Assembly: GCA_045564655.1 (NCBI GenBank)
Contig: JBJLGX010000024.1
Coordinates: 1 to 41,093, forward strand
Source of the DNA: UBA826 sp045564655
GTDB taxonomy: Bacteria; Chloroflexota; Dehalococcoidia; Lucifugimonadales; UBA826
Length of the DNA: 41,093 nt
Direction: 5' to 3'
Under the pieces are notes generated by a model. That model saw only the letters and a program-made list of their open reading frames with translations, was not told where the DNA came from and ran no database searches. The translations under genes were made by a program, and so were the position numbers. Shown here piece after piece: positions 1 through 8,398 of this stretch (position 1 is the stretch's first letter; every line of letters starts with the position of its first letter).

Positions 1-995
1 GATATAAATCCGTTTTCTGTATTTGGCTCTCCAATCCACAGGTTATCTTTTATCCCGTCTCGAGTTCCTGGTAGTACTTCTGCTAAATCATCACATGAAG
101 AAGAAACAATTAAATGCAGACCCCATATTTCTCCACCTCGATGTGGAACTACGGGGATATTTGCACTATTTGCTAAATCTAGAATTTTCATCATCGCTGT
201 AATGCCGCCACACCATGTAATATCAGGTTGCCATAGATCAAGTGCATTAGTATCTAAAATATCTTTAAATCCATGATGAGTGAATTCATGTTCTCCTCCG
301 GAGATCAGCGTTGGTTTTGCTGACTCTTTAAGCATAGATTGTTCGTTAAGATCATCGGGCGTTAGGACATCCTCAAACCAGTAAATCCCGAAATCTTTTA
401 AATGTTGAGACATACTTTTGGTTACTTCAGTATCCCATGTCATGTATGTGTCGATCATTATTAAAGCGTCAGGCCCGAATATTTCACGTACGATTTTTGA
501 CTGTGATATTGCGCTGTCATAATCTTGGTCGGAATGCCATCGATGAGGGAATTTATGTGCTGTAAATCCCATTTCTGCATACCAATTTGGGTCTGTTCCA
601 GTTGCATATGAGCGAACCTTATCTTTATTACGTTTACCTATTAATTGATATACGGGGACCTTTTCGGCTTTTCCTAATAAGTCCCACAAAGCTAAATCAA
701 TTCCACTCATTGCCATGATAGCTATACCTTTTCTCCCATATGGAATAGATTCAAAATACATTTGATCCCAGATTTTACTGATATCGTCGACAGTATTTAC
801 ATTTTGATTTACTAGTATTTCAGAAAAATGATGATTTATTACTTCTACAGAAGCTTTCCCTCCGCCACCATAGCCATATCCAACAATTCCTATATCTGTT
901 TCAATCTTGACTACTATTTGCCATAAGTGAGTTCTCCAAGATGGTGGGATTGCCTTATATTTAGGATATATAGCTTTTATGTTAGTAATTTTCAT
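1..995 (-). CDS. Enolase-superfamily dehydratase (mandelate racemase/muconate lactonizing type, L-rhamnonate dehydratase-like), 3' end cut
   Basis: This reads on the minus strand from ATG at 995-993 (N-terminus MKITNIKAIYPKYKA) and stays open for 331 codons to the window edge, so the C-terminus is missing. Visible motifs are ALWDLLGK, the barrel segment MIDTYMTWD with a metal-ligand-type Asp, FEDVLTPDD, SGGEHE, and QPDITWCGG followed by IPVVPHRGGEIWG. The GEHE and QPDxxWCGG pattern with a late His resembles the rhamnonate dehydratase subgroup, which dehydrates sugar acids using Mg2+ and enolate chemistry. The substrate cannot be read from sequence, since related members act on other acid sugars or carboxylates. 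A GGTGA ribosome binding site lies 6 nt before the ATG. It diverges from the crotonase gene at 1111. The family is confident; the substrate is not. Confidence 0.85.
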   Translation of the reverse strand, partial: MKITNIKAIYPKYKAIPPSWRTHLWQIVVKIETDIGIVGYGYGGGGKASVEVINHHFSEILVNQNVNTVDDISKIWDQMYFESIPYGRKGIAIMAMSGIDLALWDLLGKAEKVPVYQLIGKRNKDKVRSYATGTDPNWYAEMGFTAHKFPHRWHSDQDYDSAISQSKIVREIFGPDALIMIDTYMTWDTEVTKSMSQHLKDFGIYWFEDVLTPDDLNEQSMLKESAKPTLISGGEHEFTHHGFKDILDTNALDLWQPDITWCGGITAMMKILDLANSANIPVVPHRGGEIWGLHLIVSSSCDDLAEVLPGTRDGIKDNLWIGEPNTENGFI

Positions 996-1110
996 TTATA
1001 TCACCATTTAAAAAAGATAAGATATTGTGACAAATTTATATCGCATGTAAGAGTATTGATAATAATATAAAATTGAGCTTGGGTATACTTTAAATAAAAA
1101 GAAGGGGATT

Positions 1111-1890
1111 ATGAGTAGTTCTAAATTTGAGACTATTTTAGTTGATAGGAAGGATAGAGTAGGAATTATCACACTAAATAGACCAGATCATTTAAATGCA
1201 ATGAATCAGACTATGCATAAAGAATTGCGTGATCAAATTGAGAGTTTTAATGACGATTCCACGATAGGGGCTATAGTTATTACTGGATCTGGCCGTGCGT
1301 ATAGTGCAGGTGCAGATATAAGTGATTTTGAAAATCGAGAATTTAGAGGATCTCCTGTTGATTCTTTCTTGCCAAAATGGCCCGACTTTATTAAGTATTC
1401 GAAACCCGTTATATGTGCCTTGAATGGAGTCTCTGTTGGATTAGGCATAACTATGCCATTGAGTTGTGATATTAGAATTATGTCAGAAAGTGCTAAAGCT
1501 TCTTTTAGATTTGCTTATATTGGCCTTGTGCCAGAGTACGCAAGTAGCCATTTGCTTATTCAAGCTGTTGGTCATGGGAAAGCGATGGAATTCATGCTTA
1601 CAGGCAAGATGATTGATTCTAAAGAAGCCTTGAGTTCAGGTTTAGTTAATTATGTATATCCTGATGATGTTATGTTGGATAAATCAATAGAATTAGCTTC
1701 TCAAATAGCATTTAATCCTGAATGGCAGCTTGGTGAAATAAAAAAAATGATGCGCGACCATCAATTCTTAGACGATACGAGCCAAGTAATGGAAAATGAG
1801 ATGGTCATTTTTAATGAAGCTGCGAAAACAGATGCTCACAAAGAATTCCTTATGTCGTTTAGAGAAAAGAGAAAACCTAATTATCATTAA
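1111..1890 (+). CDS. Enoyl-CoA hydratase/isomerase family protein (crotonase fold)
   Basis: A 259-residue single-domain crotonase, the usual length. The oxyanion-hole segments are GRAYSAGADI (residues 61-70) and LNGVSVGLGITMPLSCD (104-120). Glu142 in GLVPEYASS sits where the second catalytic Glu of enoyl-CoA hydratase lies, but the first catalytic Glu is not obvious because that segment reads SFRFAYIG. It may therefore be an isomerase or another acyl-CoA enzyme of the superfamily rather than a classical hydratase. The start has a strong AGAAGGGG ribosome binding site 3 nt upstream, and a TATACT -10-like box lies at 1084-1089. The amidotransferase-like gene follows after 20 bp, probably co-transcribed. 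Confidence 0.88.
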   Translation: MSSSKFETILVDRKDRVGIITLNRPDHLNAMNQTMHKELRDQIESFNDDSTIGAIVITGSGRAYSAGADISDFENREFRGSPVDSFLPKWPDFIKYSKPVICALNGVSVGLGITMPLSCDIRIMSESAKASFRFAYIGLVPEYASSHLLIQAVGHGKAMEFMLTGKMIDSKEALSSGLVNYVYPDDVMLDKSIELASQIAFNPEWQLGEIKKMMRDHQFLDDTSQVMENEMVIFNEAAKTDAHKEFLMSFREKRKPNYH

Positions 1891-1910
1891 TATTAGTAGA
1901 GACCTGAAAA

Positions 1911-2558
1911 ATGAAACCAGATAATCCAACTATAGGAATTGCAAGGGCACAAAATTTTGATATATCAGCTTATAAAGATATGTTATTAAAGCTTAACGCC
2001 GTTGTTCAAATTATTGATTCGGAAGAAATTATTTCTGCATCAGATGAAATTGAGAAAATAAATGCACTTCTTTTGCCGGATGATTTTAACGATTCTAACA
2101 GTGAGCAAAAAAAGTGCGATTTATTAAGTGTGGCATTAGAAAAAGAAATCCCGATATTGGGGATTGGCAGTGGAATGCATATTTTAAATGTTTCATTTGG
2201 GGGTTCGATTTCTGATATTTCTATAGAAAATGATCATTATGCTGATAGTGAAGACAAATCAGTTAATTATCATAGAATATTCATTTCACCTGGCTCAAGG
2301 TTATCTATGACTTTGGGGTCTGGGGGATTTGTTAGGGTAAATAGTAATCACAGAAAATGCATTAGAGAGTCTAGCAAGGCACAAAAATTAATGTCTACTG
2401 CTTGGGGGTTAGATGATGGAATTATTGAGGCGGTGGAGAGCCCTGTACATGATTGGGTTTTAGGTGTTCAATTTTTGCCTCAAAGACGTGGGGAAATGCC
2501 TCCCCATTTTGACAAGTTATTTAACATTTTAGTTGAAAAGGCTAAATCCACAATATAG
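1911..2558 (+). CDS. Class I glutamine amidotransferase-fold protein lacking the catalytic triad (PuuD/peptidase C26-like pseudoenzyme)
   Basis: A 215-residue protein with the layout of the gamma-glutamyl-GABA hydrolase (peptidase C26) family. Its strand-loop-helix PILGIGSGMHILNVSFGG (81-98) aligns with the nucleophile elbow, usually GICRGMQ plus NVxxGG. The elbow Cys is Gly86. The usual HPE that supplies His and Glu reads LPQ (189-191, in GVQFLPQRR). The oxyanion-side LPGG loop reads LPDD (55-58). The VNSNHRK motif (143-149) survives. The reading frame is intact and in-family features are retained between the lost residues, so this looks like a maintained non-catalytic protein rather than a decaying gene. 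A binding, sensor or subunit role is possible. It lies 20 bp after the crotonase gene. Confidence 0.75.
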   Translation: MKPDNPTIGIARAQNFDISAYKDMLLKLNAVVQIIDSEEIISASDEIEKINALLLPDDFNDSNSEQKKCDLLSVALEKEIPILGIGSGMHILNVSFGGSISDISIENDHYADSEDKSVNYHRIFISPGSRLSMTLGSGGFVRVNSNHRKCIRESSKAQKLMSTAWGLDDGIIEAVESPVHDWVLGVQFLPQRRGEMPPHFDKLFNILVEKAKSTI

Positions 2559-2591
2559 TCCATTTAAATGGGTATAAACCACTACTTTTTG

Positions 2592-2600
2592 TGGTATAAT
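2592..2600 (+). promoter_or_regulatory. Extended -10 promoter upstream of gyrA
   Basis: TGGTATAAT is a perfect -10 hexamer with the TGn extension. No good -35 lies 16-18 bp upstream, which is acceptable for extended -10 promoters. A short inverted repeat (ACCAC, 8-nt loop, GTGGT) overlaps its upstream edge. The next ATG is 6 nt downstream at 2607 and opens a 9-codon frame (MNQLAFKSF, stop at 2634-2636). The gyrA leader would be about 130 nt. Confidence 0.5.
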
Positions 2601-2617
2601 CCAGTCATGAATCAGCT

Positions 2618-2637
2618 AGCTTTTAAAAGCTTTTAAA
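2618..2637 (+). repeat. Two perfect 10-bp tandem copies of AGCTTTTAAA in the gyrA leader
   Basis: The copies occupy 2618-2627 and 2628-2637. Because of the unit's symmetry, 2618-2631 is also a perfect 14-bp palindrome, and GCTAGC (2615-2620) just before it is another. The element lies just downstream of the expected transcription start and is a candidate operator or supercoiling-sensitive site for gyrA. Function is inferred only. Confidence 0.6.
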
Positions 2638-2737
2638 ATGATGGTTTGGTATAGGGCAAACATAAAAATTTAAGTGATGTTATGAGAGACTTAATTTTCA
2701 CTAAAATCCCTAGGCGATTATAAGAATAGGAGAATTT

Positions 2738-5278
2738 ATGACAACGAATAAGACAGATTTTGGGTTTATAGAACCAACTCAATTAGTAGAAGAAATGAGA
2801 GACTCTTATCTGGATTATGCAATGAGCGTAATAGTGTCTAGGGCATTGCCAGATGTTAGAGATGGACTTAAACCTGTGCAGCGGCGTATTTTATTCGCCA
2901 TGAATGATCTAGGGATGAGATCGAATTCATCATATAAGAAAAGTGCTAGGTTGGTCGGAGAAGTTTTAGGTAAGTGGCATCCGCATGGAGATGGGGCTGT
3001 TTATGCGGCTATGGTTAGATTGGCTCAAGATTTTACAGTTAGGATGCCTCTAGTTGATGGGCAAGGAAACTTTGGAAGTATTGATAATGATCCTGCGGCT
3101 GCTATGAGATACACTGAGGCTCGTCTTAGCAGCGTTGCTGATGAGATGTTATCTAACTTAGATCAAGACACTGTTGATTGGACATCCAATTTTGACGATA
3201 CTTTGAGGGAGCCGTCTGTTCTTCCTGCGAGACTTCCTAACCTATTAGTTAATGGTGCGTCTGGTATTGCAGTTGGTATGGCAACTAATATCCCACCTCA
3301 TAATCTTAGGGAAGTTTGTAATGCAATTAATGCAGTCATTGATGATCCTGATTTAACATCAGAAGATTTAATTAAATATGTTAAAGGTCCTGATTTTCCC
3401 ACAGGTGGAACTATTATGGGAAGAGAGGGTATTCGAAATGCTTATACAACTGGAAAGGGTCAGATTATTGTTAGGGCGGTTGCAGAAGTTGAAGAAAGTT
3501 CTTCTTCTGGGCGTAGATTTCGAATTATCGTTACGGAATTGCCTTATCAAGTCAATAAGTCGGAATTGATAGCAAAAACGGCATTGTTAGTTAAGAATAA
3601 GAGAATAGAAGGTATATCTGAGATCAGGGATGAATCTGACCGAGATGGAATGAGAATTGTTTATGAATTACGCAATGGGGTGCAACCTCAGGTTATTTTA
3701 AATAACTTGTACAAACAAACAGCGCTCCAGTCTTCTTTTTCTGCAAATATGCTTGCGTTGATTGATGGAAAGCCGGCTCTTGTAACTTTGAAAACTGCTA
3801 TCCAGCAGTACATTAAGTTTCGGCAGCAGGTTATTAGAAGAAGAACAGAGTTTGAGCTTAGAAAAGCTGAAGACAGGGCACATATTTTGGCTGGACTGAG
3901 AATAGCTATTCAAAATCTTGATGAAGTGATTGCTTTGATCAGAAGCTCGGATGATGTTGAGTCAGCTAGGACAGAGTTAATGTCCAAGTTTAAGTTAGAT
4001 CAACCTCAAGCTCAGGCTATATTGGATATGCAATTACGTCGTTTAGCCGCATTAGAAATTGAAAAATTAGAAAATGAATATCAAGATTTACAAAAGATTA
4101 TTAAAGAGCTGAAAGATTTGTTGGCGGATGAAGATAAAATTAGGGCTGTTGTTAAAGAAGAGACGGATGAATTAAAAACTAAAGTTGCGGATAAACGAAG
4201 AACACAAATAAGTTTAGCGGATTGGGATCTGAGTCGTGAAGAATTAGAGGCACATGAGCAAATTGTAATTACTTATAGTCAAGGTGGATATGTGAAGAGA
4301 ATCCCATCAGATTCTTTCCGAAGGCAGCACAGGGGCGGGAAAGGCGTTTCCGGTATGAATACGAAAGATGGGGACCCTATTAAAGATTTATTAGTTGTTG
4401 ATACTCATGACAAATTAATGTTTTTTACGAATAAGGGTCGAGTTTTGTCTAAAGTTGGTTATGAATTACGAGCAGATATTAGCAGGAATACAAGGGGAGT
4501 ACCTGTAGCAAACATAGTAAACGTATGGGATACGGAAGCTATTAGTGCTTTAATCGGTGTTGGTAAGAAACAATATGCAGAATTTCAATATTTAGTATTG
4601 GGAACACGTAAAGGTCGAGTTAAGAGAATACATCTAAGTGATGTAGAAAAAATTCGTCCCTCTGGATTAATTATTATGAATCTAAAAGATGACGATGAAT
4701 TAGTTTCAGTTAAATTGGCTAAAGATGACGACGACATAATGTTTATATCTGAACAAGGTATGGGTATAAGGTTCTCAGTTAATGATTTACCTATAAGAAG
4801 ACGGGCTGCAGGTGGAGTTAAAGGTATGTCATTAAGGACAGGAGATAGAGTTGTTGCAATGGATGTCGGAAATGATGATAGTCGCCTAATGGTTATTAGT
4901 AAATTAGGGAAAGGTAAAATTAATCGATTGGGGCCCGCTTCAGGTGACGGCTATGGTTATAGAAGGCAAGGCAGAGCAGGATTAGGTTTGAGGGCTATGC
5001 ATTTGACTAAAAATACAGGACCTGTTGCAGATGCACAAATCGTAGATGATGCTAAGGAAGTATATATTGTTTCAGAAAAGGCACAGATTATAAGAATAGA
5101 CCTTAGGGAAGTTAAAAAGACTAAGGGTCGCATTTCTCAAGGAGTTAAGATATTTGATCCCAAGGCAGGAGATAGTGTTTCTTCCTTGTATTGTGCAAAA
5201 GAATTTGAAATAGAAGACGATTCCCCAGAAGAGGAAAAGAAATCTTCTGACAAATCTGTAAATAAAAAGAAAAAGTAA
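2738..5278 (+). CDS. gyrA: DNA gyrase subunit A
   Basis: An 846-residue GyrA, the ATP-independent DNA breakage and rejoining subunit of gyrase, which introduces negative supercoils together with GyrB. The catalytic Tyr is Tyr125 in AAMRYTEARL, after GNFGSIDNDPA. The quinolone region reads HPHGDGAVYAAMVRLAQ (81-97), with Gly86 and Ala90 where E. coli has Ser83 and Asp87. The C-terminal beta-pinwheel carries a GyrA box QHRGGKG (530-536; consensus QRRGGKG), which supports gyrase over topoisomerase IV ParC. A Lys/Asp/Glu-rich tail follows. The start has AGGAGAATTT before ATG. gyrB is not in the window. The upstream leader is structured, see 2592-2637. Confidence 0.97.
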   Translation: MTTNKTDFGFIEPTQLVEEMRDSYLDYAMSVIVSRALPDVRDGLKPVQRRILFAMNDLGMRSNSSYKKSARLVGEVLGKWHPHGDGAVYAAMVRLAQDFTVRMPLVDGQGNFGSIDNDPAAAMRYTEARLSSVADEMLSNLDQDTVDWTSNFDDTLREPSVLPARLPNLLVNGASGIAVGMATNIPPHNLREVCNAINAVIDDPDLTSEDLIKYVKGPDFPTGGTIMGREGIRNAYTTGKGQIIVRAVAEVEESSSSGRRFRIIVTELPYQVNKSELIAKTALLVKNKRIEGISEIRDESDRDGMRIVYELRNGVQPQVILNNLYKQTALQSSFSANMLALIDGKPALVTLKTAIQQYIKFRQQVIRRRTEFELRKAEDRAHILAGLRIAIQNLDEVIALIRSSDDVESARTELMSKFKLDQPQAQAILDMQLRRLAALEIEKLENEYQDLQKIIKELKDLLADEDKIRAVVKEETDELKTKVADKRRTQISLADWDLSREELEAHEQIVITYSQGGYVKRIPSDSFRRQHRGGKGVSGMNTKDGDPIKDLLVVDTHDKLMFFTNKGRVLSKVGYELRADISRNTRGVPVANIVNVWDTEAISALIGVGKKQYAEFQYLVLGTRKGRVKRIHLSDVEKIRPSGLIIMNLKDDDELVSVKLAKDDDDIMFISEQGMGIRFSVNDLPIRRRAAGGVKGMSLRTGDRVVAMDVGNDDSRLMVISKLGKGKINRLGPASGDGYGYRRQGRAGLGLRAMHLTKNTGPVADAQIVDDAKEVYIVSEKAQIIRIDLREVKKTKGRISQGVKIFDPKAGDSVSSLYCAKEFEIEDDSPEEEKKSSDKSVNKKKK

Positions 5279-5288
5279 TTTAATGTAA

Positions 5289-6395
5289 ATGTCTGCAAAT
5301 TACCGGTCTTCTGTTTGTAAAAATGTTAATGGGTTAGACATTCATTTTTTAGAGGCAGGTTTTGAAGACCCTAATAATCCTTTATTGGTTTTATTGCATG
5401 GGTTTCCGGAGTTAGGATTTAGTTGGAGATATCTTATTCCTTCCTTAGCTGAACAAGGATTTCATGTTGTAGCACCAGATCAGCGAGGATTTGGTAAAAC
5501 CACAGGATGGGATAATTCGTATACTGGGGATCTCTCTTCTTATAGCCATAAAAATCTCACAAAAGACATTTTCGATTTAGTAAATGCTTTAGGTTATGAA
5601 ACTGTAGAATGCATTATTGGACACGACGCCGGATCAGCTGTTGCAGCATGGTCTTCTTTGATATACCCAAATATATACAAATCTGTAATTATGATGAGCG
5701 CTCCATTTACAGGGACATTAGAAGTGCCGATTATTAGTAATATGTCATCAGAAAAAAATTCTAGTGATATTGGTAAAGATTTAGCAAATCTTTATAGGCC
5801 GAGGAAACATTATCGAGATTACTATCGGACGATCCAGGCTAACGATGATTTAATGAGATCAGATATAGGTTTAAGGTCTTTTATTAGAGCTTATTATTAT
5901 AATAAAAGTGCAGACTGGGCTCAAAACAATCCTTTTAGACTTAAATATTGGACTGCGTCAGAATTAGAAAAAATGCCGACTTATTACATTATGGATTTGA
6001 ATGAAAATATGCCAGAGACTGTTTCAAAAGTAATGCCTTCTAATTCTTATAACAATTCATGTCAGTGGTTAAATGAAGAAGATTTAACCGTATATGAAAC
6101 AGAATATAGTCGCACAGGATTTCAAGGAGGATTAAATTGGTATCGCGCGTCAGTTAGTTCTGGTAACAAAAAAGAGTTGAATTCTTTTTTGGGTTCTAAA
6201 ATACAGATCCCTGCTCTTTTTATTGCTGGGAAGCAAGATTGGGGACCATATCAAATACCAGGTGCCTTAAGTGCTATGCAGTATGAAATTGCTGATCAAG
6301 AAATTCCAATCGAATTTATTGATCATGCTGGTCATTGGGTACAACAGGAGAATCCAACTGAAGTTATATCAGCTATTATGAAATTTTTGAGTTGA
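5289..6395 (+). CDS. Alpha/beta hydrolase, epoxide hydrolase-like
   Basis: A 368-residue alpha/beta hydrolase. The oxyanion motif HGFP is at 37-40 and the nucleophile elbow GHDAGS places Asp113 as nucleophile, which points to epoxide hydrolases or haloalkane dehalogenases rather than Ser esterases. The acid is probably Asp317 (AGKQDW) and the base His349 (DHAGHW). GGLNWYR in the cap region is the Tyr-bearing signature of epoxide hydrolases and favours ring opening of epoxides. An insertion of unknown role lies between the nucleophile and the cap. It starts 10 bp after gyrA without a visible ribosome binding site, so it may be read through from gyrA. It converges on alkA with a 24-bp gap. Confidence 0.85.
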   Translation: MSANYRSSVCKNVNGLDIHFLEAGFEDPNNPLLVLLHGFPELGFSWRYLIPSLAEQGFHVVAPDQRGFGKTTGWDNSYTGDLSSYSHKNLTKDIFDLVNALGYETVECIIGHDAGSAVAAWSSLIYPNIYKSVIMMSAPFTGTLEVPIISNMSSEKNSSDIGKDLANLYRPRKHYRDYYRTIQANDDLMRSDIGLRSFIRAYYYNKSADWAQNNPFRLKYWTASELEKMPTYYIMDLNENMPETVSKVMPSNSYNNSCQWLNEEDLTVYETEYSRTGFQGGLNWYRASVSSGNKKELNSFLGSKIQIPALFIAGKQDWGPYQIPGALSAMQYEIADQEIPIEFIDHAGHWVQQENPTEVISAIMKFLS

Positions 6396-6419
6396 TAATA
6401 TATGATTTATTGCTAGGGA

Positions 6420-7340
6420 CTATAGTGTATTTCTGATATCTGCAAATAGATATACTGTTGCCCAACTTCTATAAGGAGACCATATATTTGAATAGTCCAA
6501 AATCTGATCATCTGACATTATAGATTTTCTTTCCAATTTTTCCGTTATTATTTTCTGCAATGCTAAATCTCCAGATGGAAATCCGTCTTCGAATCCTAAA
6601 GAACCTATTAATAGCCATTGAGCAGTCCAAATACCTACACCTCTTAGGGATATTAAATTTTTCATTGCTATTTCGTAGGATGAGGTAGATAGTTTGTCTA
6701 TATCAAGTTCATTTGTGCATATAGAGGTTGCTATGCCACATATGTATTCTGCTTTTCGGCGACTGAATTTGTTTGCGTGCAACTCTTCTATACCCACGGA
6801 CATTATTTTTTCTGGGGTAGGGAATACGTAGAATTTATTACCATTTATTGTTAGGGATTCGCCATATTTTTCTATTAGTAAACTGCGAAGCATCTTTGCA
6901 ACACTTGTACTGATTTGTTGACCTACTATTGCAGTGACTAGTCCTTCGAACACTGAATTTGATTGGGGGATATGGAGTCCGTAATATTTACTGATTAGGG
7001 GTCCTATAATAGGGTCTGATTGATGGGTTTTATAAAATAAATTGGGGTTTTGGGTGATGCCTAATATTCTGGATAAAGTGTTGGTTACTGTTGCCACATC
7101 TTTGTCAGATAAATTCTCACCAGTAACTGTGACTTTTAAAGAATTATTTTCAGTATCAGTAACTTCTGATAAAAACAATCTGTTATTAGACTCAATAACT
7201 TTTTTGTATGTTATTGAGTCGTAATAAGTTGTTGAAAAATTTCCATTTGGAGATATTCCTTCAGGTGAAAAAGCAAAGTTACATGTTTTAGTAAAACTAT
7301 ATTCTTTAGGGGTTTCAATAAAACATGTTTTATTTTGCAT
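6420..7340 (-). CDS. alkA: DNA-3-methyladenine glycosylase II-like (AlkA/HhH-GPD)
   Basis: A 306-residue protein with an N-terminal AlkA-like beta domain and a C-terminal HhH-GPD base-excision domain. The helix-hairpin-helix reads LRGVGIWTAQWLL and is followed by the catalytic Asp in PSGDLALQK. VTAIVGQQIS marks the start of the fold. There is no Lys at the position used by bifunctional glycosylases, so it should be a monofunctional glycosylase removing alkylated purines. AGGAAAG precedes the ATG. Only 2 bp separate it from the upstream dehydrogenase gene, so the two share a transcript, although no functional link is obvious. Confidence 0.88.
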   Translation of the reverse strand: MQNKTCFIETPKEYSFTKTCNFAFSPEGISPNGNFSTTYYDSITYKKVIESNNRLFLSEVTDTENNSLKVTVTGENLSDKDVATVTNTLSRILGITQNPNLFYKTHQSDPIIGPLISKYYGLHIPQSNSVFEGLVTAIVGQQISTSVAKMLRSLLIEKYGESLTINGNKFYVFPTPEKIMSVGIEELHANKFSRRKAEYICGIATSICTNELDIDKLSTSSYEIAMKNLISLRGVGIWTAQWLLIGSLGFEDGFPSGDLALQKIITEKLERKSIMSDDQILDYSNIWSPYRSWATVYLFADIRNTL

Positions 7341-7342
7341 TA

Positions 7343-8239
7343 TTACTTTCCTGATATAGTTACACCAGCCATATCCTCCATGAAGTTAGATATTGCTGAA
7401 TGGTCTAGGTCTCCTTTCTCGTCATTAATTAATGATCCTATGATTTGTTGTACTAAACTTGTGATCACTAAAGGAACCCCTACCTCTCTTCCTGTAAGTA
7501 TTGCATTGTGTAAGTCTTTTTGATGCAAATTGATTCGGAATCCTGGATCAAAATTACCTTCTAGCATCATAGGTCCTTTTGTATTCATAACGTTACTACC
7601 TGCTAACCCACCTTTTATTGCCTCAAACACGGTTTTAGGATCGATCCCAGATTTTTTAGCTAAGGTGAGAGCTTCTCCTAGTGCAGCTATATTTCCTGCT
7701 ACGATAATTTGATTTGCTAATTTTGTAGTATTTCCTGCTCCGTAACCGCCACAAAGAACTATACTTCCTGCCATCGAAGATAACATTTCAAAATGAGCGT
7801 CAAATATTTCTTTTTTGCCTCCGGCCATTACAGCTAAAGTACCTTCAACAGCTCCGCTTTCACCTCCACTTACAGGAGCGTCTAAAAAATCGATTCCGGA
7901 TTTTTCACATAGAAGGGCTATTTTTTGTGAAGATCCTGGAGCAATCGAACTCATATCAATTACAGTATCTCCTTGCGAAGCTCCTTCTAATATCCCGTTA
8001 GTTCCCAAGACTGCTTTTTCAGATTGTGGGGAGTCTTGAACCATTATTATTGTCACAGACGACTTAGAAGCTACATCAGATGCAGATGTGCCAGCTGTTG
8101 CTCCATCTTGGACTAGTTCGTTTATAGAAGCAGCTTTTGAATCAAAAACAGATACATTGTAACCAGCTTTGATTAAATTTCGGGCCATTGGTTTACCCAT
8201 AATTCCTAGTCCTATAAATCCTACATTTCCTTTAGTCAT
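7343..8239 (-). CDS. Beta-hydroxyacid dehydrogenase (3-hydroxyisobutyrate dehydrogenase/tartronate semialdehyde reductase family)
   Basis: 298 residues, the normal family length. The NAD(P)-binding motif is GLGIMGKPMA (10-19), the substrate motif DAPVSGGESGA (120-130), and the catalytic Lys is Lys173 in the GxxxKLANQ helix. It oxidises or reduces beta-hydroxyacids; whether 3-hydroxyisobutyrate, tartronate semialdehyde or another substrate cannot be told. AAAGGAGACAGG is a strong ribosome binding site. It is the first gene of a two-gene minus-strand operon with alkA, driven by the promoter and palindrome at 8251-8299, and it diverges from an RraA-like gene. Confidence 0.9.
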   Translation of the reverse strand: MTKGNVGFIGLGIMGKPMARNLIKAGYNVSVFDSKAASINELVQDGATAGTSASDVASKSSVTIIMVQDSPQSEKAVLGTNGILEGASQGDTVIDMSSIAPGSSQKIALLCEKSGIDFLDAPVSGGESGAVEGTLAVMAGGKKEIFDAHFEMLSSMAGSIVLCGGYGAGNTTKLANQIIVAGNIAALGEALTLAKKSGIDPKTVFEAIKGGLAGSNVMNTKGPMMLEGNFDPGFRINLHQKDLHNAILTGREVGVPLVITSLVQQIIGSLINDEKGDLDHSAISNFMEDMAGVTISGK

Positions 8240-8250
8240 CCTGTCTCCTT

Positions 8251-8299
8251 TTGACGTGTACCGTCAATTTTATTAAAGTTATTTATACAATTATGTCAA
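8251..8299 (-). promoter_or_regulatory. Sigma-70-type promoter with an operator-like palindrome at the start point
   Basis: On the minus strand TTGACA (8299-8294) is followed by 18 bp and TAATAA (8275-8270). The segment 8251-8267 is a perfect inverted repeat, TTGACG-5 bp-CGTCAA, covering the expected transcription start and ending just before the ribosome binding site. This is the usual place for a repressor operator. No regulator gene is adjacent. Confidence 0.6.
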
Positions 8300-8398
8300 T
8301 GGAATTTTAATTATAGACTTGCATTAGATATGGTCAAGTTGCCAATAATATCCTAAGATGTTCAGATTAGTTCAAATTTTAGAGTTGAGGAGTGTCAA

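Noticed and set aside
2638..2673. Second mini-ORF (MMVWYRANIKI) in the gyrA leader
   Set aside because: No ribosome binding site or promoter spacing supports it; such short frames are common by chance in AT-rich DNA.
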